Positions 26,307 through 37,625 of a stretch of 64,000 nucleotides of DNA are shown here, in pieces. The notes under the pieces were generated by a model, which made no database searches, had not been told where the DNA came from, and was given only the letters and a program-made list of their open reading frames with translations. Both the position numbers and the translations under genes were made by a program. Origin of the DNA: Opisthocomus hoazin (lineage: Eukaryota; Chordata; Aves; Opisthocomiformes; Opisthocomidae); assembly GCF_030867145.1 (NCBI RefSeq), contig NC_134422.1:12968531-13032530 (forward strand), in the 5' to 3' direction. How positions within the stretch are numbered: position 1 is the stretch's first letter; each line of letters opens with the position of its first letter.

Positions 26307-28121
26307 CTATAATTGAGACAACAAATGCAAAATTTCAAATATAAATCCAGGTAATTCACAGCTTCACTAGTCTGACCTCATATTCTATAAACAGAAACAC
26401 TAGACCTGCTCTGGGGTAACAAAGGAACTAACACTTATTGAAAAGCCCAATGTTATTCTAGAAGAAAAACAATTTACTTTTATCCAATATTTTACTTTAA
26501 CACTGCAATGTACCCTGAGAAGCTGTGTTACGCATATATGTGTATGTTTATATATGAAGGACTGTGTGTACATACCTATGTACACACCCTCCCATACATG
26601 GAACATAAAATAACATAAAGCTTTCAGGATATAGAAATATAGCAGGCTTGTCCCATAATCGCTTTTCATTCATTTCAAATGTAGAATATGAGATCTGGTG
26701 AATCCCAAAAACACAAAAAACTTATCTGCAGAGTAGGGGGGGAGGGAAGCTGGTTCTTTATAAACTATATGAGGAAATAAAACTGTTCTGTAGAATAAGG
26801 GATTCACCACTCCACACAGATAGCTGCAAGGCTGACCAGCGATGGCAAATATGAAATTAGAAAGCAATAGTTTTCAACATATATATCCCTGTTGCATTTA
26901 GGAAATTCATTAAGTAGAGATCACATTCTCACGACATTCAAATTTCTTCAAAAACCTTGGTAGATAACTTACACCATTAAACATAATCAAAGATAAAAGT
27001 AATTAAATGCTCTTGACTAAGCCTTATGTCTCATTCTTAAAAGTTTCCTTTAAGCTGATGAGTTCACGTCAGCTAGAGCTGAGGTTTAAAAAAAAAAGTC
27101 AAAACTAAAAAACAAACAAAACAAAACAACATCGACTGAAAGTTTAGTCCATGCTGGGCCTAATCCTGAGGAATGCTGGAAACTCCCATATGCCAACAGG
27201 AGATGGAAAAGGCTGAGCACTTTCTAGGACCACTCAGATGTTGTACTGTTCCACTACTGTAACTGCTACCTTAATGTCAGCACATTTGCTAGGGGTTAGG
27301 ATGAAATCACTCACCTCACTGAAAACAGCATATTTAAATTAGAATTAGAATTTAGCTCAGCTACAGTGCAACCAAATTACCAACTACACACAGGTGCACC
27401 TGGTTACAAACACTAAAGAGAAAGGTCACATATAAAGCAAAATTCTGAGTAAACAATAGATTCAAAGAATTATTTCACAATAATCCAATCATCACACTGC
27501 AAACGGGGGGAAAAAAGCATCTTCTTAATTATTACTTAATCAGTGTTGACATGCAGGTACCCTAAAAAATTGACTAGTTAAAAAATTTAGGAATAGTTAT
27601 TAAAAAGTAGTCAAAACACAAAAGCATGAAGAGAAAGCAAAAAACATTGCTGTGAAAGTGCTGGGTAGAGCAGTAGCATAGGTAGGCTCCATTCAAGACT
27701 TCACCACACACTGCCTCCACACCAGAAAAATCATTTCTACCCTTCCTACACCGTCAGTCCTTGTGTGCCGTATGAAATAATTATTGAGACTAAAAAGAGA
27801 CAACAAATGAATACTAGTTGAACTAGCATGAGGAAGAACAAGTCTGGCCATTTTCACGTAAGAAACAACCTTGAAATGTAAAGAAATATTTCTAGTAGGT
27901 CAAGGACTTCAATATTTATAAAAATACTGTCAAACTAGAACATCCACCAAAGTTTGAATAGGTTTCAAATCCTTCTATAATTTCTCAATTTTAAATTTCC
28001 GATACATGAATACTGCCAAGAATTAATCTTAGTTTAATTTTTTCTAATGTGCACTGTTGTTTTTAACTTACAGACAGACACAACTCAGGATGTCACAAAC
28101 ATATAAAAAAAGAAGTCTTAC
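26307..28121 (-). other. SEC22A: SEC22A intron between coding exons 1 and 2
   Basis: Intron of 1,815 bases, GTAAGA donor to ATTATAG acceptor on the minus strand. It is AT-rich; only short TATATG/GTGT-type low-complexity tracts near 26,530-26,580 are visible. Confidence 0.9.
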
Positions 28122-28303
28122 TTTATATTATACTGCCCAGTTTTCAGAGTACATCTATCAGGAAGCTGAGAAAGTTTCTTTGAGAGCATTTTAAAATATT
28201 TTCTACATTCTTGCATTCCCGTGCTCTGATCATAATCAGTAGATGCAGACAGTGGGAGTCCATCCCTCACACGGACCACAGATGCAGATAAAATCATAGA
28301 CAT
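28122..28303 (-). CDS. SEC22A: SEC22A coding exon 1 with start codon
   Basis: Translation starts at the ATG at 28,303 (minus strand), giving [20 protein letters not shown] and so on to Ile60 plus two bases, in 182 bases ending at AAA|GTAAGA. The start is chosen because MSMILSAS matches the known N-terminus of SEC22A; the frame is open further upstream to another ATG at 28,339, but that lies beyond the splice acceptor (TTGTTGTAG, before 28,325). The exon therefore carries 22 bases of 5' UTR. This is the first strand and helix of the longin domain. The six coding exons total 927 bases, 308 residues plus stop, against 307 in human. Confidence 0.96.
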
Positions 28304-28325
28304 TGCCAATGGAGTTAATGACAAC
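28304..28325 (-). other. SEC22A: SEC22A 5' UTR in the first coding exon
   Basis: Twenty-two bases between the TTGTTGTAG acceptor and the ATG. The context at the ATG is GGCAATGT, a moderate initiation context with G at -3. Confidence 0.75.
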
Positions 28326-31300
28326 CTACAACAAAACACAAATCAGGAGGAACGGGATTTAAGGTAAAAGCAAAAACAGAGTCAACTGTCATTAATCAAA
28401 CTTCCTAACTGTACACTGGGCTCAGGCTTAAAACTGGGCACAGGGAGGATTTTCAGCTATAACTCAGATTAGAGTCCTAACTGAATAGGACCTATCAGTC
28501 TATGCGAACCACAATGCAGGAGGACATCTAACATCATGTTTTCAAATATTTTTATCTGAAATGCCATAAATCCTCACCTAGAGATACCTGCGGAGATTGA
28601 AACGCTATTATTTAACCACAGTACTACCGCAGTGCTTGCACCCGTCAAGCTGTGAGTCTTCTTGAGAAGAAAAGACAACAACTCTAGTCTAAACAAACAA
28701 GAACTATAGTTGGAGAGGAAAAACATGTACTATAAAGATATGCCAGATGGAAAAGTGATCCAGGTCTTCATCAAGCAATGACATTAATGTGCTTTCACAA
28801 AACTGTGTTACTGAGTACAAGCTTAAGTGCCCTGATAAACAGAGACTTACACAACTTACATACTACCAAATAGGAAATCAAGGATCAGGACAGCAAGGAA
28901 CGTAATCCAGCTCTCCCAACTGACAACGGAATTTCTTAAACATGAAATGTCTTTTTTCTTATCTGCGTCTCCATTTTCTTTAAATCTGCAAAATGTGTCT
29001 ATTGGTACTACACAAATACCGAGTAGGTATTTGCACTGAAACAGTGCTTGCAAAGCCTGCATGCTCTTACTGTATTTAATTTTCAAAGCATAACAATTAA
29101 AGCTCTGTGGAATACAGTCACTTAAAAAGAAAAAGTTGTGTATTTAAACAGGTCTTCATCACAAGGAGAAAATTTATAGCAGGCATTTAACAGTATAAAC
29201 ACATAGCCTGCAGACAGTCTTTTCAAGACTGAAGACACATTTCTAAAACCTTCAAGTTCTCCAAACCTTATGTTAAAACATCCAAAGACTTAGCAAGGCA
29301 AGCATTAAAAGAAGGATTACTTATCTGTTAAGCATCAGTACACAAGTTTGCCCTCTTACAAGTGGGCGAACTGCTAGAATTTATACGAAGCCAAAAGCAA
29401 ACACTTCCTCAACTCTTAACGCTGTTCTGCAGACTCCTACCATATACTACACCTATCACTTCAGAGATCACGGAAAAAAATAGATTTTTGCCTCCCTCAG
29501 ATGATGCTACTCATGTTCCATACAGTTACAAACTGCAAAAGAAAACAGATTTCTGAATACAGCTGAAATATGCTTTCATGTGCAATACTGACATGTTTAC
29601 TGCACCTTTCAAACTATGACATTAAGAGTGCTTTACAAGCCTTAGCAACTGAAGGACTGTATTCTGAAAAGTTAAGAATCCAAATTTTCCCAAAATAGCA
29701 CTGCCTCTTCATAAAAGAGAGGAAATAGCTATTTCTCCCTGAACTCTCACCTCCCCTATTTCCCACTACCCAAAGGGTATATATACATCAGGATACTTAC
29801 TGAATAATAATCAATATTCAGGTTTTTTAAGCATATTTACTCCTCGGGAAGAAAGATGCATATAATAATATAATAATGTATTGTAACTCTCAAATTAAAT
29901 TTAAAACATTCCGCTTCATCAGCAGTCAAACTTCAACCTGCTCTGAGACACACCACATTAGCTAAACAACTTCCAAATGACTATCCTTGTATTTTACTTG
30001 TATAGCATATCAGACTTTCACCAAAGTCATAAAAGCAGCAGAAGCCACTGTTGCCTGTAGTCTGCTGAATACCTCTGGGCTTTTCTCAGGTACGCTTGTT
30101 ATTTCAGCACTTCACTACAGAATTCCCTATTGTACAAAGTACTTTCATCAGCTGGATGCAAAAACAGAAAACAAAACAAGTTTAGGACTTGCTCTAGATG
30201 AGCTAGAGTGAAGCGTTCTAGAAATCAAACCTGCAGTTCTAGAAACTTTTGCCTATCTCTATTCGAATTCATGCACATGCTTCCAGCAAGGCAATTCACG
30301 TGGAATGTACAAGGCCCCTGTTTTCTTAACTATGCTGCTAACCATATAACCACTGCAGCAGCCCAAGAGCATGACAAAATTGCAGAGGAGTTTTACATTG
30401 TAACGGTTCTCTGACAACAACCACCTCAACCACTTGGAACTCAATCCCGAAAGGGACTTCCGAGAGCTATATCAATATAAACATAAGAACAATGATATGA
30501 TAGCAAAGTTTAAAATTCCTCTCATTAACTTACTTGCTCAAAATGTAATTTCATGGATCTGCATTTCCTCCAATGAAGCAAATAACTTCATTAGCACTTA
30601 ATATGAAAAAAGCAATGTAGCTCCATGTCTTGTTTCAGGAAAAGGTAGCGAACATGACAGCACTGCAGGAGAAACTCAGAATCCTATAGCCAGCTCTCAG
30701 AAGGAAAAATATTGTTCTGTTCACTTTTTAAATGATCTCGACTGTTACAGTTCATGTTGAGCTATCTGATGAGACAAAAACAAACAGAAAAAGTTAATAA
30801 ATGTATTTACTGGCCAACAATATTCTTCAGCTCTTTTTGTAAGTGCATGCTTACTGGAAAGGCCTCAACGCACCCCGGTGAGATTACTTAAGAGGTACTC
30901 AAGTAAACAGAAAACTAAAATAATAGAAATATTAAAATGTTTCTACGTTCTTCAAGTGAAGTTGAGGAAGTCCCATCACTTCAGCCATTTAAAATGGAAA
31001 AATATGTTGTCCATCTGCACAGTACATGAGTAACTCAGGGTAACACAACCTTTGACTCTGAATTCCACCATCCACCTCATACACTAAGTTTTATTAATCT
31101 ATAACCTCCTCTGTTCAGAAACATGAACACTTCAGGAACATAATACAACACGACCACAGCTGTATTTCCAAAGAATTAATATTTTCAATATTCAATCTAA
31201 CAATAGTTGCTTTACTCCTACAACTAAGGACAAAGAATATAAATATCATTAACAGAAGCATGTATGCATGGACAACAGACAAAGCAAAGGATAAAGACTG

Positions 31301-34300
31301 CTTTAGAGGTATTACTCCAGTTTTTAAGTCTACTCTACATGTAAATAAATATTTGCATAAATCTAGTACACAGTTACTTTCTTCAAGACTCCTACTTATA
31401 TTTAGAGAAATTAGGCTCTCTAAGAGAAGATAAGCCTCCACTAAAACCCACCAACTCTCTTAAAGTACTATGAAACCACACAAGGTAAAAACTGTGTTTA
31501 GATGAACAGTCCTACAATCATCAGTGAGCCAGGTTTTGTTACCATCATCTTAAAAACACACCCACTGAAAATACTTACTTTTTCCTCAGCTTCCTAACAC
31601 TGGAATCAGAAAGCTACCTAAAAAATGAACCTAATGAAAGAAAATCACTTTGGTTGCAAGATCACACATATGTAAAGAGATGTGTAATACACATACTGTA
31701 ACAGAATATTCAGCCTTACTTAAAAATGTAGTGATATAGAAAACAAGTTTACTAAAGCTTCAAAGTGAAAGAGCTGCTTTACTCAGGTCTCAAAACAACA
31801 AGGCTCTACAGAAGGAGCCAAGTGGTAAATTTGGTAGAGACTTATAGAATGGTCAGGGTTGGAAGGGACCTCTGTGGGTCATCTAGTCCAATCCCCCTGC
31901 CAAAGCAGGGTCACCTACAGCAGGCTGCACAGGACCTTGTCCAGGCGGGTCTTGAATATCTCCAGAGAAGGAGACTCCACAACCTCCCTGGGCAGCCTGT
32001 TCCAGGGCTCCGTCACCCTCAGAGGGAAGAAATTCTTCCTCATGTTCAGACGGAACTTCCTGTACTCCAGTTTGTGCCCATTGCCTCTTGTCCTGTCGCT
32101 GGGCACCACTGAAAAGAGCTTGGCCCCATCCTCCTGACACCCACCCTTCAGATATTTATAAGCATTTATTAGGTCCCCTCGCAGCCTTCTCTTCTTCAGG
32201 CTGAACAAGCCCAGCTCCCTCAGCCTCTCCTCGTAGGGGACATGTTCCAGTCCCCACAGAGATTGAAGAAAGAACATTAACGATAGGGTAGTGTTTTTTA
32301 GAACTATCTTTAAATGTCTTTTTTAAACATCTATTCAACCCTGCACAAAGTAATTCACCATACCATTACACCAAACCACAGGTTTTCCTCCAAAAAGTCT
32401 GCATCCATCAAACACCGGAAGATGACAAAAGAGTGCACTTCCACTACAAATGGTCTATAAATCCACTACAGGCACACAGAAATGAACAGGGATTTGGTTC
32501 GCTATCTCATTATACGACAGAACTGAGGAGTACCAAATCCAGCCAGGAGGTGTTAGGCTCATGGGTACCCCAGGTGGTTCTGCACAAAACATGCAGTTAG
32601 CCAGCGGAACTTCTTGTCATAGCATGTTGTCGATCCTAAAACGTTATATGAATTCAAGAGGCACCTGGAAAAGTTCACAGAAAAACTACATGGGTTATTA
32701 AAACTACACCACTACCCTTTCCTCAGGGAGACTGTGACTCCAAACAACGGCCAACAAGGAGAATACACCACGGAAGCATTGCTCTATGCTTGCACTACTC
32801 ACTTCCTGTGTGCATCTGTTGCTGGCCCATCTTCATTGATCTCCCCTTAGACCGACACCACACACGACACTACCAAGGAGGGCAGGGAGAACTCATGCAC
32901 AAGAGGAACACGGAGAAAGCTGGCCACTGACAGATAAGAGTCAGCCGAAATGGTCATTCCTCGGTGAATCCACCCTCCCTAAAGCTGTCCAATTTCTCAT
33001 ACACACGTCAACCTCCACTGCCTTCACAAACAGGAATTATCACACGGGGCTTCAGTTTCATTTCCTCCCATGAGCAGGAAATCTCCGATGATGGAAACCA
33101 GAGCCTGTTTTACTGCACTTTTTTTTCGAAGTCAGATTCAATTATCATCTATTTTTGTGTTATGATGGTACCTGATCCTGAGGCAGCATCTAGAAAAGTC
33201 CTAGAAAGTGGTATAGATTCCAGTCTTTTGTAACCAATTGGTCTTCCAACTTGTGATCTGACAGTAATTGTTCTACACCTATCTGATATCTTGTCATAAC
33301 TTCTTTTACAACTGTTTGAAAGTGACCTGTGAACATGGTTTGCTCAGGATACTTCAGTTACTTTAAAAAACAGTCCAGATTCACAAAAATTAGAAGTTTC
33401 TAAGTAGATCTAGCGTCATGGCAAGCCCACCCTCCTGCACCAACTCAGTCAAGACATTTCTTGCCAGGATGTGTGCCTCTCACTACAAACCTTCCATAAG
33501 ACATAAAATTGGGAGGTGGGTGCAAGCTGCACACCTGCCCGATGCAGAACAAAGATACACTTTCTCTGCTTACTTCCAGTCTGCATAATAGCGTTGGACA
33601 ATTTACTGTCCCCACTTCTGAGGGTTGTGACAGCTGCATTCTGCAGCTTAACTTTTTCACTCTACAGCATAGTTCAGAAATCTGTATTACAAGCCAGAGC
33701 ACCGCAGAAGGACACAACAAATAAAGCCACTTTGACATCATCAGGTATGATCAGACAAAGAAATAATCCTACACCACTAGCCCAGGTAATCCTTCCCAGA
33801 CAGTAGAGGAAAAACAGACCTCGGAAACAGAATCCAAGCTGCATCCCAAGGTCTGGGACCTCGACCCTGCCACCTGCTTACACGGCAGCGTCGGCCCCAC
33901 CACCGGCACTGTCTGCAGGGGCGGCCGGGGCAGGCGGAGGCAACGCGGTTTCCCACTTGAACGGGTCCGCGGGGCGCTGGACCGCAAAACTTCACACCGA
34001 AACGCCGGCCAGGACGGCGACAGACCCCGGCGACAGCAGCCCCCCGCCCAGAGGCCTCAGCTGCCGCCGACGCCCGTCGGCGCCCGCCCTGCCCGCTGCT
34101 CCCCGCGCTCGCTGCCGGAGGGGAGTGACAGAGCCGGAGGCAGCCGGTGCCCGGGGAAGAGCCGCCGCCCCTCTCCCGCCCCGGCTGACGAGTAAGCGCC
34201 GGCGGCCCCGCGGCCGGGCTGCCGCCCTCAGGCGCACGGCAGCTCCCGGCAGCGGGGACAGAAACCCCTGACAAGTCGCTTCGCGGGACCGGACCCGCGC

Positions 34301-34498
34301 CCCTGGCAGCCCCCCCCTCCCCCCCCGGGCCTGGAGCAGGCGGCAACCGAGATCCCGGCCCGGGGAGACCGGGCAGACGCTGGGCTCTGCGGCGGCACCT
34401 CCCGGCACCGCCCCGTCCCTCGCCGCCGCTGACGCCGGGCAGGCCCTGGGCGGGCCACGTCGCCTGGCGACGGCAGCGCGGGAAGGGGCGCGAGATAC
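28326..34498 (-). other. SEC22A: SEC22A intron 1
   Basis: Intron of about 6.2 kb linking the probable non-coding first exon to the first coding exon. Its left two-thirds are AT-rich; its right end runs into the CpG island. It contains one CR1 fragment (31,843-32,260) in the sense direction. Nothing else was recognised. Confidence 0.7.
31843..32260 (-). mobile_element. CR1 LINE, short 3' fragment
   Basis: The left end TAGAATGGTCAGGGTTGGAA, followed by GGGACCTCTGTGGGTCATCT, is the reverse complement of a CR1 3' end. It runs right through ORF2-derived sequence (minus-strand translation [20 protein letters not shown], then [20 protein letters not shown]) and stops abruptly near 32,260. It is closely similar over its whole length to the left part of the copy at 16,086, so both belong to related subfamilies. 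It is heavily 5'-truncated, lies in SEC22A intron 1, and has the gene's orientation. Confidence 0.93.
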
Positions 34499-34590
34499 CT
34501 GCCTCCCCGTAGCGGCGGCGGCACCGGCGCGCGGCCACAGCTCCCGCCTCCGGCCAGGCATTGTGGGTACCGGCCACGTCTGCCCCGCGC
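34499..34590 (-). other. SEC22A: Probable non-coding first exon of SEC22A
   Basis: The lower limit is the donor GAGGCAG|GTATCT. The upper limit (transcription start) is a guess from the E-box and CCAAT box at 34,627-34,657, which normally lie 50-100 bases upstream of a start. Spliced to 28,325 it would supply the rest of the 5' UTR. It contains an upstream ATG at 34,561 in the context CACAATGC. No transcript is available to confirm it. Confidence 0.5.
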
Positions 34591-34626
34591 TGCCCGCCCC
34601 TCCCCCCAGAGGCGGGGGATGGCCCC

Positions 34627-34634
34627 TCACGTGA
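34627..34634. promoter_or_regulatory. Palindromic E-box TCACGTGA
   Basis: TCACGTGA, followed by C, matches the binding site of USF and of the MiT/TFE factors, including most of the CLEAR element. It lies in the SEC22A promoter, just upstream of the probable start. The match is exact; occupancy is inference. Confidence 0.55.
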
Positions 34635-34650
34635 CGCGGACGCGGAAGCG

Positions 34651-34657
34651 CCATTGG
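34651..34657 (-). promoter_or_regulatory. CCAAT box
   Basis: CCATTGG on the plus strand is CCAATGG on the minus strand, the NF-Y core, about 20 bases upstream of the E-box with respect to SEC22A. Confidence 0.55.
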
Positions 34658-34671
34658 CCCGCGGGCCGCGC

Positions 34672-34729
34672 GGGGCGGGGCCGGGCCGGGGCCTGTCCTG
34701 AGGGGGCTGTGGAGGCTGCGGGGCGGGGC
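34672..34729. promoter_or_regulatory. Two GC boxes (Sp1-type)
   Basis: GGGGCGGGGC occurs at 34,672-34,681 and again at 34,720-34,729, consistent with a CpG-island promoter that lacks a TATA box. Confidence 0.55.
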
Positions 34730-34760
34730 GGTCGCCGCGCCTGAGGCGAAGGGGTGCCCG

Positions 34761-34786
34761 CCCCCCCCCCCCCCCCCCCCCCCCCC
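34761..34786 (+). repeat. Poly(C) run, 26 bases
   Basis: Twenty-six uninterrupted C on the plus strand. On the minus strand this is poly(G) able to form a G-quadruplex; the plus strand could form an i-motif. It lies in the SEC22A CpG island. Its exact length is uncertain because such runs are hard to sequence. Confidence 0.85.
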
Positions 34787-34799
34787 AACATGGCTGCGG
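34787..34799 (+). promoter_or_regulatory. YY1-like element with ATG
   Basis: AACATGGCTGCGG resembles the YY1 consensus (AANATGGCGGC), which often lies just downstream of a start with its ATG in the sense direction. It points to the plus strand, away from SEC22A, and opens a 38-codon frame ending at 34,906. It may mark a divergent transcript. Confidence 0.35.
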
Positions 34800-36444
34800 T
34801 GGGGAGGAGGTACCGCGGTGGGCAGTCGTCGCCAGAAAACGTGCACCGGGATGGCGCCGGCTGCTGGACTAACCGCTCGTTTCCAGGCAGATCGTTTGGA
34901 CAATAAATGACACTACAAAAATGAAAGTTTGCAAATCTCCCTACTAACCCCAAAGTGAGGATCCTGTTTTAAAACCATTTTCTTTCATTTTCTCCCAGTG
35001 TTGCTCTTCAGCTTTACTGCTTTCCTGCCACATCACCCAGTTTTAGTCCATTGGCTCAAATCTCAAGTGAAAGCAGCGTATTTCCTCTCTAGCGCCTTTT
35101 AATTTCTCCTTCCATCCATTGCCACTTCACTGCCCAAGCGCTCGCAGCGTTGCAGAACGTTGGGGCAGAGCTAACACCTCGCGCCCTGGGCTTTGGGGCT
35201 CTGCTGAGCTTCACTCGGGAGCAAGGAAATCGGGAGGACGGCACTGGAGCTCACGAACGCACTCCAACCCCGGGTCTGCCCTCCGTCACCAGCATCAACC
35301 ATGCGAAGTGGGCGCCTGTGGCAACCCCAGATACCGGCGGGGCATCGCCTCGCTCCCTGCCCCTGAGATGGTGCCTGCGAATGCCCGTGATCCAGCTGTG
35401 GTAAGGTGGTCTCTTGGATCCTACAGCCAGGCGTAAGGTGCTATCGCTGGAGGTGAATTTCGCCCTCTCAGCCTCCAGGCTTTCTCCTCCATGCTTCAAG
35501 CAAAGCTTGGCCGAGCTGAGGAATCGAGCTCTCTGTGTCAAGCGGAGCTGCAGGGAGGGGGACAAGGTTAACCACGGCCATGGAGCCGAGTGACAGAGCT
35601 GGAGGGAATGCTGTCAAAAAGAGAAAAATTGTTTTCAGAGAAGACTCTAAATGACCTAGGGATGCGGTGAGGCGAGGGTCAGGAGACGTGGGTGGCATGG
35701 AGACCCGGGAGAGGAAGGCAGGCGCAGGTGAGCAGAGGGGCCACGGCAGGGGAGCTCACCTGCTGGCGCTTCATCAGGTACTTTTGCTCTGAATGTAAAA
35801 GCAGCGAGGAAAAAGTGATGTCCAGGAGCCCAAAGTTAAAAGACCCCTTTCTGAGCATCCTTCTCACAGTGAAAGCCGTGCTGGCAGGAACTGCCAAAGA
35901 CGTGCGCCACGAACAAGTCTTGCTGAAGCCTCGCCAGGTCTGCCTGTTTGAATAAGCACCTTCGCACCTCCAGGTTAGTGTCTTGGCCTGTTGTTCCCTG
36001 TTGGGCTTTTGTAGAGCTGAGCATGGGAACATCTCAATCTTGACTGACTCGGGACAACTGCAGTGTACATTTGGAAGATGATACACTAATCTAAATAATT
36101 TCCAGAGAGTCCTTATCCTGTATAAACAGAGTGCACAGTATTACAAGCTGCTACACAATTTAACAGCTTATGATAGCATCTACTATAATACTGAGAAGTA
36201 GTGATTGCTTAATTAGAGGCTGCCTTAAGGTTTGTGATAAGTGTATGCATGTGTAATTTTAATTTTCTAGTTCTTCTGAACTGTTTATCTTTCAACCCTA
36301 AAATTCTCTTGACCTTTTGTAAATGTTTTGTAGGAAAAAAGCATTTTGCATTTACATAAACAAGACTTCAAAAATTATATACACATCTATTAGTTAAGAC
36401 TTGCACATTCATAGGGGAAAAAAACCATAATATTCTTTATTTTC

Positions 36445-36545
36445 AGGTGAGCCTAGCCTCAAGAGGCTAAATAAATTGCACAAGGTCACTTAGGGAGGTA
36501 GTGGCAGAGTCAGAAGTGGGGTTACAGCTCCAGTGCTCCCAGCTG
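36445..36545 (-). repeat. MIR-type SINE fragment (ancient)
   Basis: The order AAATTGCACAAGGTCACTTA, then GTAGTGGCAGAGTCAGAAGT and GGGGTTACAGCTCCAGTGCTCC, matches the reverse complement of the MIR core (TTGCCCAAGGTCACACAGC, then GTGGCAGAGCCGGGATTCGAAC). It is diverged but colinear. Confidence 0.6.
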
Positions 36546-37284
36546 TCATGGTGTACTTAAATCATACCTATTATTCAAGAATTTGCATAGCTAACAAGGC
36601 AGTTACACTTAAAATAGCTTTTTTTCTTGTCCCGTTGACTCCCCTAAGACATGAAGGCAATAGAACATTGCTAGAGGGGCACCACACAGTAAATAAATTG
36701 GTGAAAGCTGCAGCCAGTGATAAAACTGAGATTTGTAAGAAATAAATCCAGTCAGCGCAAAGGGAAACCAAAGCGGAGGAGTGTAGGTGTTTCAGAAGGA
36801 GGAGAAGAGGTGAAGAGATGAGGAGGAGTATGAGCCAGGGTGCAGACAGCACCAGAGGTTGAAGAGAGAGCTGGACTGGTGCCAGAGGAGTCCCTGTGGT
36901 GCCAAACCCCTCGGAGATGACAGCGAGGTGTGTCGTCACGAGTACAGCAAACTAATGGAGCCATGTGCTTGCTCACTGTGTCATCAGCCAGCTGAAGGCA
37001 AAACCCAGCAGCGAACGCTCAGAGACAAGTTGGGACGGGATTTATCTCACCAAAGTTTAATGATCTGGAAATTGCCCGCTGTGAAGAAGCTCTTTGTTGC
37101 TTATTTCTCCCCAGTCACTGCAGGGGGAGCAGACATGTCCAGCCACATTTATACGCCTCGGTTTTAGACAAACCCTTAGGCTCTGTCCACTGGATTGAAA
37201 CACGACTTTTAAATCAAGTTTCCCCAAGGAACAAAATATCCAGCCTGAGGAGCTGGCAGTAGTTGTGCTTGTCGGTGATGGAGT

Positions 37285-37625
37285 CACAGGAGAAGCATAG
37301 AGGTTAAGGTCTGAAAGGACCCTCAGAAGATCATTTGGAAAATTCAACTTTGGTTTTCTTAGCAGCAAATTGAACTGTGGAACATATCAGATTGCTGACC
37401 CACTTTGTAACCCATTTTAATGGAGAAAATAAAGCCTTCTCTGATTTAGAATAATTAAACCCAAAACCTTTCATGTTTTTTTTTAAAAAAACCTTCTGTT
37501 TACTAAACATCTTTGTAGTTCTGTTGCTCCTTTCTCTGGACCTTTTTTTCTTACACCTTTCTTGAAGGTTGGTGCTTGAAGCTGGAGGCATTACTCAAGC
37601 TGCGGCTTTAGCTGGAAACCAGACT
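37285..37625 (-). mobile_element. Ancient CR1/L3-like LINE fragment
   Basis: A left end like AGGTCTGAAAGGACCCTCAG followed by AAGATCAT is the diverged 3'-terminal signature. Further right TTTGTAGTTCTGTTGCTCCT and TTCTCTGGACC, then TTTCTTGAAGGTTGGTGC, align in order with the avian CR1 segment CTTCGTAGCCCTTCGCTGGACTC and TTTCTTGAACTGGGGAGCCC seen at 16,500-16,600. It is much more decayed than the CR1 copies at 16 and 31 kb, with no open frame left. Confidence 0.55.

Larger units (their letters stand above)
33870..34900. promoter_or_regulatory. SEC22A: CpG island, SEC22A promoter
   Basis: About 1 kb of very GC- and CpG-rich DNA in an AT-rich setting, about 6 kb upstream of the SEC22A start codon. 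On the minus strand it contains a good splice donor (GAGGCAG|GTATCT at 34,499/34,498), an E-box (TCACGTGA), a CCAAT box and two GC boxes. Long GC-rich frames cross it (for example 33,992-34,903, minus) but have no family resemblance and read through homopolymer runs. The assignment to SEC22A rests on position, strand of the donor, and the need for an upstream 5' UTR exon. Confidence 0.8.

Noticed and set aside
28304-28339. Upstream in-frame ATG at 28,339 as the SEC22A start
   Set aside because: It lies beyond the splice acceptor TTGTTGTAG, so it is intronic; the MSMILSAS start agrees with the known family N-terminus.
29590-29770. Possible further MIR/L2-like fragment around a TGCTTTACAAGCC motif
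   Set aside because: Only a single short motif resembles the family; the rest does not align in order.
33777-34577. A 266-codon minus-strand open frame overlapping the SEC22A promoter
   Set aside because: Same low-complexity GC-rich composition, no family resemblance, and it crosses the probable SEC22A splice donor.
33992-34903. A 303-codon minus-strand open frame in the CpG island
   Set aside because: It reads through the 26-base homopolymer as poly-glycine, is made of Ala/Arg/Gly/Pro, and overlaps another long frame in a second register. Long frames are expected by chance in such GC-rich DNA.
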